Positions 1-8,395 of a stretch of 64,000 nucleotides of DNA are shown piece after piece; the first letter of the stretch is position 1, and every line of letters begins with the position of its first letter. A program made the position numbers and the translations under genes. Source of the DNA: Planctomycetota bacterium (GTDB taxonomy: Bacteria; Planctomycetota; UBA1135; GCA-002686595); assembly GCA_020638875.1 (NCBI GenBank), contig JACKHS010000002.1, positions 310,001 through 374,000 on the forward strand. The letters are read 5' to 3'. The notes beneath the pieces were generated by a model. That model was not told the DNA's origin and did no database searches. It saw only the letters and a program-made list of their open reading frames with translations.

Positions 1-1
1 C

Positions 2-748
2 GTGACCGCCAAGGCCGCGGCCGACATGGCCGCCGACCTCAAGACCGAGTTCCTCGTGCGCCTGACCGACGAGGTGCACCAGCGCCTCGCGGAGGTGCTC
101 GGCAGCGTCGAGCTGCTCGCCACGCCGGACGCGGACGACGCGTCGCGCTCGCAGCTGGAGCAAGTGCTCGACGTCGGCCGCCACCTGCTGCGCACGATCA
201 ACGAGATCCTCGACGTCACCACGCTCGAGCGCGGCGAGAGCGAGCTCGACGTCGACGCCTGCAAGCCGCTACCGCTGCTCGAGGACGTGCTGGACGCCGT
301 GCGCCCCGCCGCCGAGGCCAAGGGCTTGCAGCTCGACTGCGAGGTCGTCGGCGAGCTGCCGGAGCGCATCCACACCGACGAGCGCCACCTGCGCCGCCTG
401 CTCGAGACGCTGATCGAGAACGCGGTGCACTACACCGACGCAGGCAGCGTGACCGTGCGTGCCTCGCTCGCGAGCACGTCGAACTGGAAGCGGCCGCACC
501 TGCGCTTCGAGGTCAGCGACACCGGTCAGGGCATCCCGCGCGAGCGCCTCGGTTCGATCTTCGAGCCGACCGCGCGCGCCGGCGACGCGACGGGCTACGG
601 CTTCGGCCTGGCGCTCGCGAAGCGCCTCGCTGCCGTGCTCGGCGGCGACCTCGTCGCGCGCAGCGAGCCCGGTCGGGGCAGCAGCTTCGAGCTCACGGTC
701 GAGGCCCTCAGCCCCGAGCCCTCCGAGCCCACGGAGCTCGCGGCCTGA
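2..748 (+). CDS. Sensor histidine kinase, 5' end cut by window edge
   Basis: This is the C-terminal part of a two-component histidine kinase. The visible 248 residues hold a helical dimerisation segment with one His (DEVHQRLAEVL, about residues 23-33). A GHKL ATPase domain follows, with an N-box (LIENAVHYT), a G1 box (DTGQGIP) and a G2 box (GYGFGLALAKRL). The phospho-acceptor region lacks the usual E-x-R-T-P after the His, so its autokinase status is uncertain. The GTG at position 2 is probably not the true start; sensor domains should lie to the left of the window. It converges on the EAL gene, with 10 bp between the two stop codons. The histidine kinase call is firm. The signal sensed and the partner regulator are unknown. 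Confidence 0.8.
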   Translation: MTAKAAADMAADLKTEFLVRLTDEVHQRLAEVLGSVELLATPDADDASRSQLEQVLDVGRHLLRTINEILDVTTLERGESELDVDACKPLPLLEDVLDAVRPAAEAKGLQLDCEVVGELPERIHTDERHLRRLLETLIENAVHYTDAGSVTVRASLASTSNWKRPHLRFEVSDTGQGIPRERLGSIFEPTARAGDATGYGFGLALAKRLAAVLGGDLVARSEPGRGSSFELTVEALSPEPSEPTELAA

Positions 749-758
749 GCGCCTCGCC

Positions 759-2459
759 TCAGCCCTGCGCCAGGAAGCCCTGGGCCTGCTCGGCCGGGAC
801 GGGCGGGCTGATCAGGTAGCCCTGGATCTCGTTGCACTGCAGGACCTGCAGGAACGCGAGCTGCTTCTCGGTCTCGACGCCCTCGGCGATCACCTTCAGG
901 TTCAGGCTGCGCCCCATCAGGATGATCGAGGTCGCGATCGCCGCGTCGTCCGTGTTGCTCGTCACGTCGCGGATGAACGACTGGTCGATCTTCAGCGCGT
1001 CGATCGGGAAGCCCTTGAGGTAGCTGAGCGACGAGTAGCCGGTGCCGAAGTCGTCGATCGAGAGGTAGACCCCCGCCTGCTTGATCCGACCGAGCGTGTC
1101 GATCGTCTCGCGGATGTCGTGCATGAGCATCGACTCGGTGACCTCGAGCTCGAGGTGCTGCGGCGCGAGGCCGACGCGCTCGAGGACCTCGTGGACCTTG
1201 TCGGCGAGGCCCGGCTCGCGGAACTGCAGCGGCGAGAGGTTCACGGCCATGCGGACGGGCGCGAAGCCGGCGTCCTGCCAGGCCTTGTTCTGCTTGCAGG
1301 CCGTCTCGAGCACCCACTCGCCGATCGGAACGATCAGCCCGGTCTCCTCGGCCAGCGGGATGAACTGCGCGGGCGAGACCATGCCCAGCTCGGGGTGCTT
1401 CCAGCGCACCAGCGCCTCGAAGCCGGTCAGCCGGCGCGTCGCGGCCTCGACCTTGGGCTGGTAGTACAGCACGAGCTCGTCGCGCTCGAGCGCGTGGCGC
1501 AGGCTGCGCTCGAGCGTCAGGCGCTCGAACACCCAGCGGTCGGTGCCCTCGCTGTGGAAGCGCAGCGCGCTCGAGCCGACCTCGCGCGCGGTGGACAGCG
1601 ACGCCGTCGCGGCGCGGCACAGGGCGGCGGCCTCGTTGCCGTCGACCGGGAAGTTCGCCACGCCGATCGGCACGTCGTGCCCGCAGCGCTCGCGCAGCGC
1701 GGCCTGGAGCGCGTAGCCCAGGCGGGCCGCGTCCTGCACGCGCGCGAGGCTCGGCACGCACACGAGGTGCACGCCCTCCTCGCGCGTGATCGAGATGGCG
1801 CCGCGCGGGTGACTGATCGCGCCGGCGTCCTCGAAGTCGAGCACGGCGCGCGCCAGCACGCGGCCGACGTCCTCGTCGGCGGCGCCGACGGCCAGCACCG
1901 CCACGCTCTCGTCACGCGTGGCGGAGCGCTCGATGCCGCGGCGCAGCTCCAGCGCGAAGCGCTCGCCCCCGCAGAGACCTCCGCGGCAGCGGTCGCCGGC
2001 GGCCTCGAGCTCGTCCAGCTCGCGCAGCACCTGCACCGTGCGGCGCAGGGCTTGGTTCAGGCGGTGCTCGAGCAGCGCGGGCACGAAGGGCGCCTCGAGG
2101 AACTCGTCCGCTCCGGCGGCCAGCGCGCGCGCGATGACGTCGGGGTCGTCGCCGTCGTGCAGCATCAGCGCGGGCACCTGCGCCCACAGCGCGTCGCCGC
2201 GCAGCTCGGCCAGGAAGGCCAGGCCGGCCGCGGCGTCGCCGCGCAGGTCGATCAGCACCAGGCCCGGCACGTGGCCCTCCCACGCCGCCGTCGCGGCGGC
2301 CTCGGGCGGGGTCGAGGTGACCTCGTACCCGCTCTCCTCCAGGGCGCTCAGGAGACCGGTGAGGCCGCCGTCGGCGTTGCGGGCGACGAGCCAGAGCGCC
2401 TCGGCGGCGCGGGTCGGAGGGGCGGTCGGCAGGGCCGGGAGGGGGTCGGGGGGGACCAT
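759..2459 (-). CDS. c-di-GMP phosphodiesterase (EAL) with degenerate receiver and GGDEF-like regions
   Basis: A 566-residue cytoplasmic signalling protein. Residues about 18-135 have a receiver-like fold with an Asp in LVLIDLRG, but no N-terminal acidic pair and no Lys (LEAPF where a K-P is normal). The middle (about 190-320) resembles a GGDEF domain that has lost the GGDEF signature. The C-terminal EAL domain looks catalytically complete: EALVRW, AVNLSPLQFR, LEVTES, DDFGTGYSS, LKIDQSFI, AEGVET and the Q of NEIQGYLISPPV are all present. It should hydrolyse c-di-GMP to pGpG, probably tuned by the degenerate N-terminal modules. I chose the ATG at 2459 because residues from an upstream in-frame start are Arg/Pro-rich and non-protein-like. 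A PilZ protein at 43743 is a possible effector of the same messenger. Confidence 0.85.
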   Translation of the reverse strand: MVPPDPLPALPTAPPTRAAEALWLVARNADGGLTGLLSALEESGYEVTSTPPEAAATAAWEGHVPGLVLIDLRGDAAAGLAFLAELRGDALWAQVPALMLHDGDDPDVIARALAAGADEFLEAPFVPALLEHRLNQALRRTVQVLRELDELEAAGDRCRGGLCGGERFALELRRGIERSATRDESVAVLAVGAADEDVGRVLARAVLDFEDAGAISHPRGAISITREEGVHLVCVPSLARVQDAARLGYALQAALRERCGHDVPIGVANFPVDGNEAAALCRAATASLSTAREVGSSALRFHSEGTDRWVFERLTLERSLRHALERDELVLYYQPKVEAATRRLTGFEALVRWKHPELGMVSPAQFIPLAEETGLIVPIGEWVLETACKQNKAWQDAGFAPVRMAVNLSPLQFREPGLADKVHEVLERVGLAPQHLELEVTESMLMHDIRETIDTLGRIKQAGVYLSIDDFGTGYSSLSYLKGFPIDALKIDQSFIRDVTSNTDDAAIATSIILMGRSLNLKVIAEGVETEKQLAFLQVLQCNEIQGYLISPPVPAEQAQGFLAQG

Positions 2460-2568
2460 GCGGCGCTCATCGTCGCGATCTCGGCGCGCGCCCAAGCCCC
2501 GCGCGGCGCCCCCGCGCGGCCGCCCGCGGTCGGGGTTCAGCTCTGGGACGCCCGCGCTCGGCGCGGGG

Positions 2569-3489
2569 TCACGCGTCCGCCGCGGCCTCGGCGAGCACGC
2601 GCCGCCCGACCTCCGCGAGGTCGCGGTCGCCGACGTCGCGGCCGTAGGCGAGCAGCAGCGCCCCATAATAGAGGGCGCGGAAGGCCGCGCGCCGGCGCGT
2701 GGCGGGGTCCGGGTCGCCGTAGGCCTCCCAGAACGCCGCGCGCGCGCCCGCCGGCAGCAGCGTGAAGGCGATCGACAGGTCGAGCGCCGGGTCGCCCCGG
2801 TGCACGTCGCCCCAGTCGAGCACCCCGCCGGGCTCGCCGCGCTCGTCGACGAGCACGTGCCGCGGGTAGAGATCGCCGTGGACGAGCCGCGGCGGGCCGG
2901 CCCAGGGCTCGGCGGCGGCCAGCGCGTCGGCCCGCGCGGCGAGGCGCGGCCGGTCCAGGGGCTCGCCGGCCGCCACCAGGGCGTCGAGGTAGCGCTCGAG
3001 CTGCCCGCGCCGCAGGGCCAGGTCGGCGCGCCCGATGCGGTCGCCCGGCACCTCCGCGGCGTCGCGCGGGTCGAGCTCCGTCGCGTGCAACCGCCGCAGG
3101 AAGGCCCCCAGCGGCCGCGCCGCCCGCGCCCGGGCGGCCTCGTCCAGGGCGCGCGAGCAGGCGCAGCGCCCGGCGAGGCGGGCGTAGCCGGCGAAGGGCG
3201 CCGGGTAGCGCGCGCTCGGCTCGGCGACGAAGCGCGGCCGCGGCACCGCGAGCCCCAGGTCGTCCGGGAGCCGCGGCAGCACCGTCAGCTCGGCGCGCAG
3301 GCACGCGATCGCCACGGCGCGCCGGGGGAAACGAAACACGTACGTTTCGTTCACGAGCAGCGCCAGGTTGTCCCAACCGACCCCCATGGGGGCGAGGCGC
3401 ACGGGTGCGAGCGCCGGCCAGGCGGCCTCGACGAGCTCCGCGGCCAGCGCCGCGTCGATCGCGATGTCGGGCTGCCAGGGCGCGTTCAT
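2569..3489 (-). CDS. Aminoglycoside/macrolide phosphotransferase family kinase
   Basis: A 306-residue APH-fold small-molecule kinase. The catalytic loop HGDLYPRHVLVD has His where most aminoglycoside kinases have Asn; this HGDxxxxH form is typical of macrolide 2'-phosphotransferases. The metal-binding motif is LDWGDVHRGDPALD. The N-terminal lobe holds GVGWDNLALLVNETYVFRFPRR, matching the nucleotide-binding strand with its Lys replaced by Arg. The ATG at 3489 is preceded by TACCGT 9 nt upstream and by no Shine-Dalgarno sequence. It lies 109 bp upstream of the EAL gene on the same strand and diverges from the DUF1549 gene. The substrate is unknown; resistance or a housekeeping small-molecule kinase are both possible. 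Confidence 0.8.
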   Translation of the reverse strand: MNAPWQPDIAIDAALAAELVEAAWPALAPVRLAPMGVGWDNLALLVNETYVFRFPRRAVAIACLRAELTVLPRLPDDLGLAVPRPRFVAEPSARYPAPFAGYARLAGRCACSRALDEAARARAARPLGAFLRRLHATELDPRDAAEVPGDRIGRADLALRRGQLERYLDALVAAGEPLDRPRLAARADALAAAEPWAGPPRLVHGDLYPRHVLVDERGEPGGVLDWGDVHRGDPALDLSIAFTLLPAGARAAFWEAYGDPDPATRRRAAFRALYYGALLLAYGRDVGDRDLAEVGRRVLAEAAADA

Positions 3490-3498
3490 GCGCTCCGC

Positions 3499-3504
3499 AC
3501 GGTA
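3499..3504 (-). promoter_or_regulatory. Candidate -10 element of the phosphotransferase gene
   Basis: TACCGT on the minus strand, 9 nt upstream of the ATG at 3489. It fits the TANNNT pattern repeated before other starts in this window. No -35 element or Shine-Dalgarno sequence is evident. Confidence 0.4.
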
Positions 3505-3580
3505 GCAGGCGCAACACGCAGCGCGAGGACCCTGGTACGGTGTGGCTCCCCCCCGGAGGTCCACCGCCCTCCGTCCCCCG

Positions 3581-6500
3581 ATGCAGCAGAGATGGCTCGT
3601 GCTGGCAGGGTCTTGCTGGCTCACCGCCGCGACCCTCGCCCCGACTCCGTTCCCGACCGCCGTGGTTCCGCCCCAGGACGACGGCGCGGCGCTGTTCGAG
3701 CGCGAGGTCAAGCCGCTGCTCGAGGCCAAGTGCTTCGCCTGCCACGGCCCGCACGCCGAGCGCCTGCGCGGCGGCCTGATGATGAGCAGCCACGAGGCGC
3801 TCGTGAAGGGCGGCTCGAGCGGTCCCGCGCTCGTGCCCGGCGAGCCGGGGAAGAGCCTGCTCGTCGAGCTCGTGCGCGAGGAGGACCGCGACTACCGCAT
3901 GCCGCCCGACGAGGCGCTCGCGCCGGCCGAGATCGAGCTGCTCGAGCGCTGGATCACGCTGGGCGCGCCGTGGCCGGGCGGCGAGGCCGTGCTGCGCGAC
4001 ACGCGCGACATCGACCTCGCGGCCGGGCGCGAGTGGTGGTCCTTCCGCCCCGTCGCCGACCCCGCGCCGCCGGCGCTCGCCGCGCCGCAGCTCGCCGGCG
4101 CCGTGCGCAACGACCTCGACCGCTTCGTCTTCGCGCGCCTCGAGGCCGCGGGCCTGCGCCCCGCGCCGCCCGCCGACGCGCGCACGCTCGTGCGCCGGCT
4201 GTACCACGACCTGCTCGGTCTGCCGCCGACGCCCGACGAGGTGCGGCGCTTCCTCGAGGACCCGCGCCCCGACCGCTACGAGCGCCTGGTCGACGCGCTG
4301 CTCGAGCGCCCCGAGTACGGCGAGCGCCAGGGCCGCGCGTGGCTCGACGTGGTGCGCTTCGCGCAGACCAACGGGTACGAGCGCGACGACGAGAAGCCGA
4401 TGGCCTGGCGCTACCGCGACTGGGTCATCGACGCGTTCAACGCCGACCTGCCCTACGACCGCTTCCTCGAGCTGCAGCTCGCCGGCGACGAGCTCGAGCC
4501 GGGCTCGGCCGACGCGCTGGTCGCCACCGGCCTGTACCGCGTCGGTGCGTGGGACAGCGAGCCCGACGACCGCGAGCAGGCCGACCTCGACCAGCAGGAC
4601 GACGTGCTGCGCACCATCGGCGAGGGCATGCTCGGCCTGACGATCGGGTGCGCGCGCTGCCACGACCACCGCACGGATCCGCTGCGCCAGCAGGACTACT
4701 ACGCGCTGCAAGCCTTCCTGCGCGGCGTGACGCCGTACCGCCGGCCGAAGTTCGCGCTCGACTCGACGCTGCTGCGTCCGCTCGACGCGACGCCGGCGAA
4801 GCTCGCGCGGCGCGAGGAGCTGCGCGGCCGTCACAAGGCGGCGGCGCGCGAGCGCGTGGACGCGTACGTGGCCGACCTGCGCGCGCGCTACCTGCGCGAG
4901 GAGGGCCAGAGCGCCGGGACCGCCGAGGCGGCCTTCCGCCCGCTGTCGCGCGAGGAGCGCGTCAGCCTGAGCGACGCCGTCAACGCCGACGAGCGCCTGC
5001 AGCTCTACCTGCTCGAGACGACCGCCGCGGAGCTCGAGGACTCGTTCGAGGGCGACCTCGACTGGGCGCTCGCCGTCGGCGAGGCCGGCCCCGAGCCGCC
5101 GCCGACGCACGTGCTGCGCCGCGGTCGCGCCGACGCGCCGCTCGGCGAGGTGCAGCCGGCCTTCCCGCCGGTGCTGTGCGCGAGCGACGCCGCCGCGCTG
5201 CCGGGCGACATCGCGCCGCGCGCCGACTCGAGCGGCCGACGCAGCGTGCTCGCGGCCTGGATCGCCGACCCGGCGAACCCGCTCACCGCGCGCGTGATGG
5301 CGAACCGCGTCTGGCAGGGCCACTTCGGCGTCGGCCTCGTCGACACGCCCAACGACTTCGGCGAGACCGGCGGGCGGCCTTCGCACCCCGAGCTGCTCGA
5401 CTGGCTCGCGGCGCGCTTCGTCGCCAGCGGCTGGAGCCTGAAGGCGCTGCACCGCCTGATCCTCGACTCGTACACCTACCGCATGTCGAGCGCGGTCGAC
5501 GACGCGGCGGCCGTGCAGCGCGATCCGCAGAACCGGCTGCTGTGGCGCCAGAACCTGCGCCGCCTCGACGCCGAGTCGCTGCGCGACGCGTGCCTCGCGG
5601 TGGCCGGCACGCTGCGGTCCGAACGCGGCGGCCGCGGCTTCTTCCCGCTGCTCTCGCGCGAGGTGCTGGCCGGCGGCTCGAAGCCGGGCCTGGGCTGGGA
5701 GCTCGACGGGCCGCGCGAGCGCCACCGCCGCGCCGTGTACACCTTCGTCAAGCGCGGGCAGCTCGACCCGCTGCAGGAGGTCTTCGACCTCGCCGATCCG
5801 ACGCTGCCGCAGGGCCGCCGCGCGCGCACGACCGTGGCGAGTCAGGCGCTGACGCTGCTCAACAGCGAGCTCGCCGGCGAGTGCGCGCGCGAGCTCGCGC
5901 GACGCGTGCTGCGCGAGGCGGACGACGACGAGGACGGCCGACTCGTGCGCCTCGCGCGCCTCGTGTATCAGCGCGATCCGCGCCCGCGCGAGCTCGAGCT
6001 GATGCGCGACTTCCTCGCCGCGCAGGCGCGCGGCTTCGCGCTGCAGCCGGCCGCCGTGCGCCTGAGCGCGCGCGTGCCCGACCGCCTCGAGGCGGACTTC
6101 CTCGCGCCGCTGCCGGGCGAGGCGCTGCTCGCCGGTCCCGAGCGCGGCTGGGAGTACCTGCGCGGACGCTGGGGCCTGCCCTACAACTACACGCTGCAGT
6201 ACGACCGCGCGTGCGGTCCGGCCGCGCTGCGCCGCGCGCTCGAGCTGCAGGACGGCGTCGTCGTCGCGCGCCTGCGCCTCGAGCCGGGCGCGCCCTTCGC
6301 GAGCCTGCTCCTGCGCGCGCGCCCGGCGGGCGACGAGTTCACCGGTCTGCAGGTGATGCTCGACCGCGAGGCGGGCGTCGCGCGCCTGTACGAGCACCGC
6401 GGCGAGGGGACCGAGCCGGACCTCGTGACCGAGACGACCGTCGACCTCGCGGGCGACGCCGAGCGCGTGCTGCGCGTCGAGCTCGACGGCGGGCGCGTGC

Positions 6501-6724
6501 GCGCGGAGCTCGACGGCGTGTCGCTCTTCGACGCGCACGACGTGCGCCTGCGCGGCCGCGGCCGCATCGGCCTGCGCACGTGGGACGCGGGCTGCGAGCT
6601 CACCGACCTGCGCCTGGGCGAAGTGCGCGTCACCGCCGAGCCCGCGGGCGCGCCCGAAGAGCTCGCGCTCGCCGCGCTCGCGCTCACGCTCCTCAACTCC
6701 AACGAGTTCCTCTACGTCGACTGA
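3581..6724 (+). CDS. PSCyt1/DUF1549/DUF1553 cytochrome-type protein with inserted LamG-like domain
   Basis: A 1047-residue secreted protein of the large planctomycete PSCyt1-PSCyt2-PSD1 family. After a signal peptide (MQQRWLVLAGSCW...), a c-type heme motif CFACH (C51, C54, H55) marks PSCyt1. DUF1549 follows, with a second CxxCH (C357, C360, H361). DUF1553 starts near residue 553 (NRVWQGHFGVGLV, DTPNDFG). A concanavalin-like (LamG/DUF1080-type) stretch lies at about residues 834-1018, before the final DUF1553 tail ALTLLNSNEFLYVD, so it looks like a nested insertion. The ATG at 3581 was chosen because the signal peptide begins there; an in-frame GTG at 3542 would add 13 Arg/Pro-rich residues. 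The stop codon overlaps the DUF1501 start by 1 nt (TGATG). These proteins are linked to sulfatase and carbohydrate breakdown loci in planctomycetes, but their biochemistry is unproven. Confidence 0.92.
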   Translation: MQQRWLVLAGSCWLTAATLAPTPFPTAVVPPQDDGAALFEREVKPLLEAKCFACHGPHAERLRGGLMMSSHEALVKGGSSGPALVPGEPGKSLLVELVREEDRDYRMPPDEALAPAEIELLERWITLGAPWPGGEAVLRDTRDIDLAAGREWWSFRPVADPAPPALAAPQLAGAVRNDLDRFVFARLEAAGLRPAPPADARTLVRRLYHDLLGLPPTPDEVRRFLEDPRPDRYERLVDALLERPEYGERQGRAWLDVVRFAQTNGYERDDEKPMAWRYRDWVIDAFNADLPYDRFLELQLAGDELEPGSADALVATGLYRVGAWDSEPDDREQADLDQQDDVLRTIGEGMLGLTIGCARCHDHRTDPLRQQDYYALQAFLRGVTPYRRPKFALDSTLLRPLDATPAKLARREELRGRHKAAARERVDAYVADLRARYLREEGQSAGTAEAAFRPLSREERVSLSDAVNADERLQLYLLETTAAELEDSFEGDLDWALAVGEAGPEPPPTHVLRRGRADAPLGEVQPAFPPVLCASDAAALPGDIAPRADSSGRRSVLAAWIADPANPLTARVMANRVWQGHFGVGLVDTPNDFGETGGRPSHPELLDWLAARFVASGWSLKALHRLILDSYTYRMSSAVDDAAAVQRDPQNRLLWRQNLRRLDAESLRDACLAVAGTLRSERGGRGFFPLLSREVLAGGSKPGLGWELDGPRERHRRAVYTFVKRGQLDPLQEVFDLADPTLPQGRRARTTVASQALTLLNSELAGECARELARRVLREADDDEDGRLVRLARLVYQRDPRPRELELMRDFLAAQARGFALQPAAVRLSARVPDRLEADFLAPLPGEALLAGPERGWEYLRGRWGLPYNYTLQYDRACGPAALRRALELQDGVVVARLRLEPGAPFASLLLRARPAGDEFTGLQVMLDREAGVARLYEHRGEGTEPDLVTETTVDLAGDAERVLRVELDGGRVRAELDGVSLFDAHDVRLRGRGRIGLRTWDAGCELTDLRLGEVRVTAEPAGAPEELALAALALTLLNSNEFLYVD

Positions 6725-8163
6725 TGCCGCGCTTCACCCGTCGCGCCCTGCTGGGCCAAGCCGCCGCGATCGCCGGACTGTCGCTCGTCGAGGGCGCGCG
6801 CCTGTGCGCCGCGCCCGCGCTGCCGCTCACGCGCGGCCCCGCGAAGGCCAAGAGCCTGATCCAGCTCTTCATGTTCGGCGGGCCGTCGCAGATGGACCTG
6901 TTCGACTACAAGCCGGTGCTGCAGAAGTACTCCGGCAAGACGGTCGAGCTCGAGCGCCGGCGCGGCAAGGTCGAGCCGATGCCGCTGCTCGGCTCGCAGC
7001 GCAGCTTCCGCCAGTTCGGCGAGACGGGGCAGTGGTGCTCCGACGCCTTCCAGCACATCCCCCGCCACATGGACAAGCTGGCGGTGCTGAAGAGCCTGCA
7101 GACCGACTCGTTCGCGCACGGCTCCGCGCTGCTGCAGTTCAACAGCGGGCAGGTCTTCCAGGGACACCCTGCGCTCGGCGCGTGGCTGTCGTACGGCCTC
7201 GGCGGCCGCAACGACGCGCTGCCGAGCTTCGTCGTCATGCACGACCCGCGCGGCGGTCCGATCTCGGGCCCGGCCAACTGGACCAGCGGCTACATGCCGG
7301 CGAGCTACCAGGGCACGCTCTTCCGCGCGCAAGGCGACCCGGTGCTGAACCTGGAGGCGAGCCAGGCGAGCTTCCGCGCGGGCTGCACGCGCGAGATGGA
7401 GCGCGCGCAGATCGACCTCCTGCACGCGCTCAACGCGAGCCACGCGGAGTCGCGTCACGGCCACGACGAGCTCAGCGCGCGCGACGCGACGTACGACCTC
7501 GCCTACCGCATGCAGGAGACCGCGCCCGAGGCGCTCGACCTGTCCGAGGAGGACCCCGAGACGCTCGCGCTCTACGGCTTCGACGACCCGCGCCCCGACC
7601 ACACGCTCGCGCTCGCGCCGCGCGTGTTCGCACGCCAGTGCCTGATCGCGCGGCGCCTCGTCGAGCGCGGCGTGCGCTGCGTGCAGATCTACCACGGCGG
7701 CGGCCACCAGCAGCAGACGTGGGACGCGCACCACGGCGTCGAGGAGAACCTCGCCATCCACTGCCCCGAGGTCGACCGCCCGATCGCCGGCCTGCTCACC
7801 GACCTCGAGCGCCGCGGCCTGCTCGACGAGACGGTCGTGCTGTGGGGCGGCGAGTTCGGCCGCCAACCCGTGAGCCAGGGCGCGGGCGACGGCCAGATCG
7901 CCGCCGCCGCCGGCCGCGACCACAACCCCAAGGCCAACACCGTCTGGCTGGCGGGCGCGGGCGTGCGCCCCGGCTCGGTGGGCGAGACCGACGAGCTCGG
8001 CGCGGAGGCCGTCGTCGACGTGCACCACCTGCGCGACCTGCACGCCACGCTGTTGCACCTGTTCGGCCTCGACCACCGCGAGCTGACGTTCCGCTACGGC
8101 GGGCTCGACCGCAAGCTGACCGGCGTGATCGAGGCGAACGTCATCGAGCGCCTGCTGAGCTGA
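6724..8163 (+). CDS. DUF1501 family secreted protein
   Basis: A 479-residue partner of the preceding DUF1549/1553 gene; the two families almost always sit together in planctomycetes. The N-terminus MPRFTRRALLGQAAAIAGLS has a twin-arginine-type motif (TRRALLG) followed by a hydrophobic stretch, so folded export by Tat is likely. DUF1501 resembles the alkaline phosphatase/sulfatase fold: MFGGPSQMDLFDYKP near the start, FAHGSALLQF, GGGHQQQTWDAHHG and LWGGEFGRQP toward the C-terminus are family hallmarks. The catalytic role is not established. Its last 58 codons are repeated at 10153-10326 in a gene relic. Start and stop are unambiguous; the start is coupled to the upstream stop. Confidence 0.93.
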   Translation: MPRFTRRALLGQAAAIAGLSLVEGARLCAAPALPLTRGPAKAKSLIQLFMFGGPSQMDLFDYKPVLQKYSGKTVELERRRGKVEPMPLLGSQRSFRQFGETGQWCSDAFQHIPRHMDKLAVLKSLQTDSFAHGSALLQFNSGQVFQGHPALGAWLSYGLGGRNDALPSFVVMHDPRGGPISGPANWTSGYMPASYQGTLFRAQGDPVLNLEASQASFRAGCTREMERAQIDLLHALNASHAESRHGHDELSARDATYDLAYRMQETAPEALDLSEEDPETLALYGFDDPRPDHTLALAPRVFARQCLIARRLVERGVRCVQIYHGGGHQQQTWDAHHGVEENLAIHCPEVDRPIAGLLTDLERRGLLDETVVLWGGEFGRQPVSQGAGDGQIAAAAGRDHNPKANTVWLAGAGVRPGSVGETDELGAEAVVDVHHLRDLHATLLHLFGLDHRELTFRYGGLDRKLTGVIEANVIERLLS

Positions 8164-8353
8164 GGGCGCGCGCCGGCGAGGCTCGGGAGGGACCCCGGAA
8201 GACCGCGCGGACCGCGCAGGTCCTCCTGGCGCCGCGCAGCGCCCCGTCGCGGCCCGCCGCTCGTGCGAGCGGCGCGCCCTCGCCCCATGGGGACCTCGAT
8301 GTCCTGCGACTCCCAGAAGTCCGCTCGGCCCCTGCGAGACTCCGCGCGAACCG

Positions 8354-8359
8354 TATGAT
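8354..8359 (+). promoter_or_regulatory. Candidate -10 element of the FG-GAP gene
   Basis: TATGAT, 36 nt before the ATG at 8396. An AAGGA Shine-Dalgarno sequence lies at 8386-8390, so this transcript would have a normal leader. Confidence 0.4.
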
Positions 8360-8395
8360 CGGGCTGTTCCTCAACTCCCTCTCGCAAGGACACCC

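Noticed and set aside
2537..6538. A 1333-codon minus-strand open frame opposite the DUF1549/1553 gene
   Set aside because: Low-complexity His/Arg/Ala/Val composition with no domain; it is the antisense shadow of a strongly supported gene.
1918..8163. A 2081-codon plus-strand open frame spanning several genes
   Set aside because: Only its last 479 codons are real (DUF1501); the rest is Arg/Ala/Pro-rich sequence caused by the lack of stop codons at 73% GC and lies across well-supported genes in other frames.
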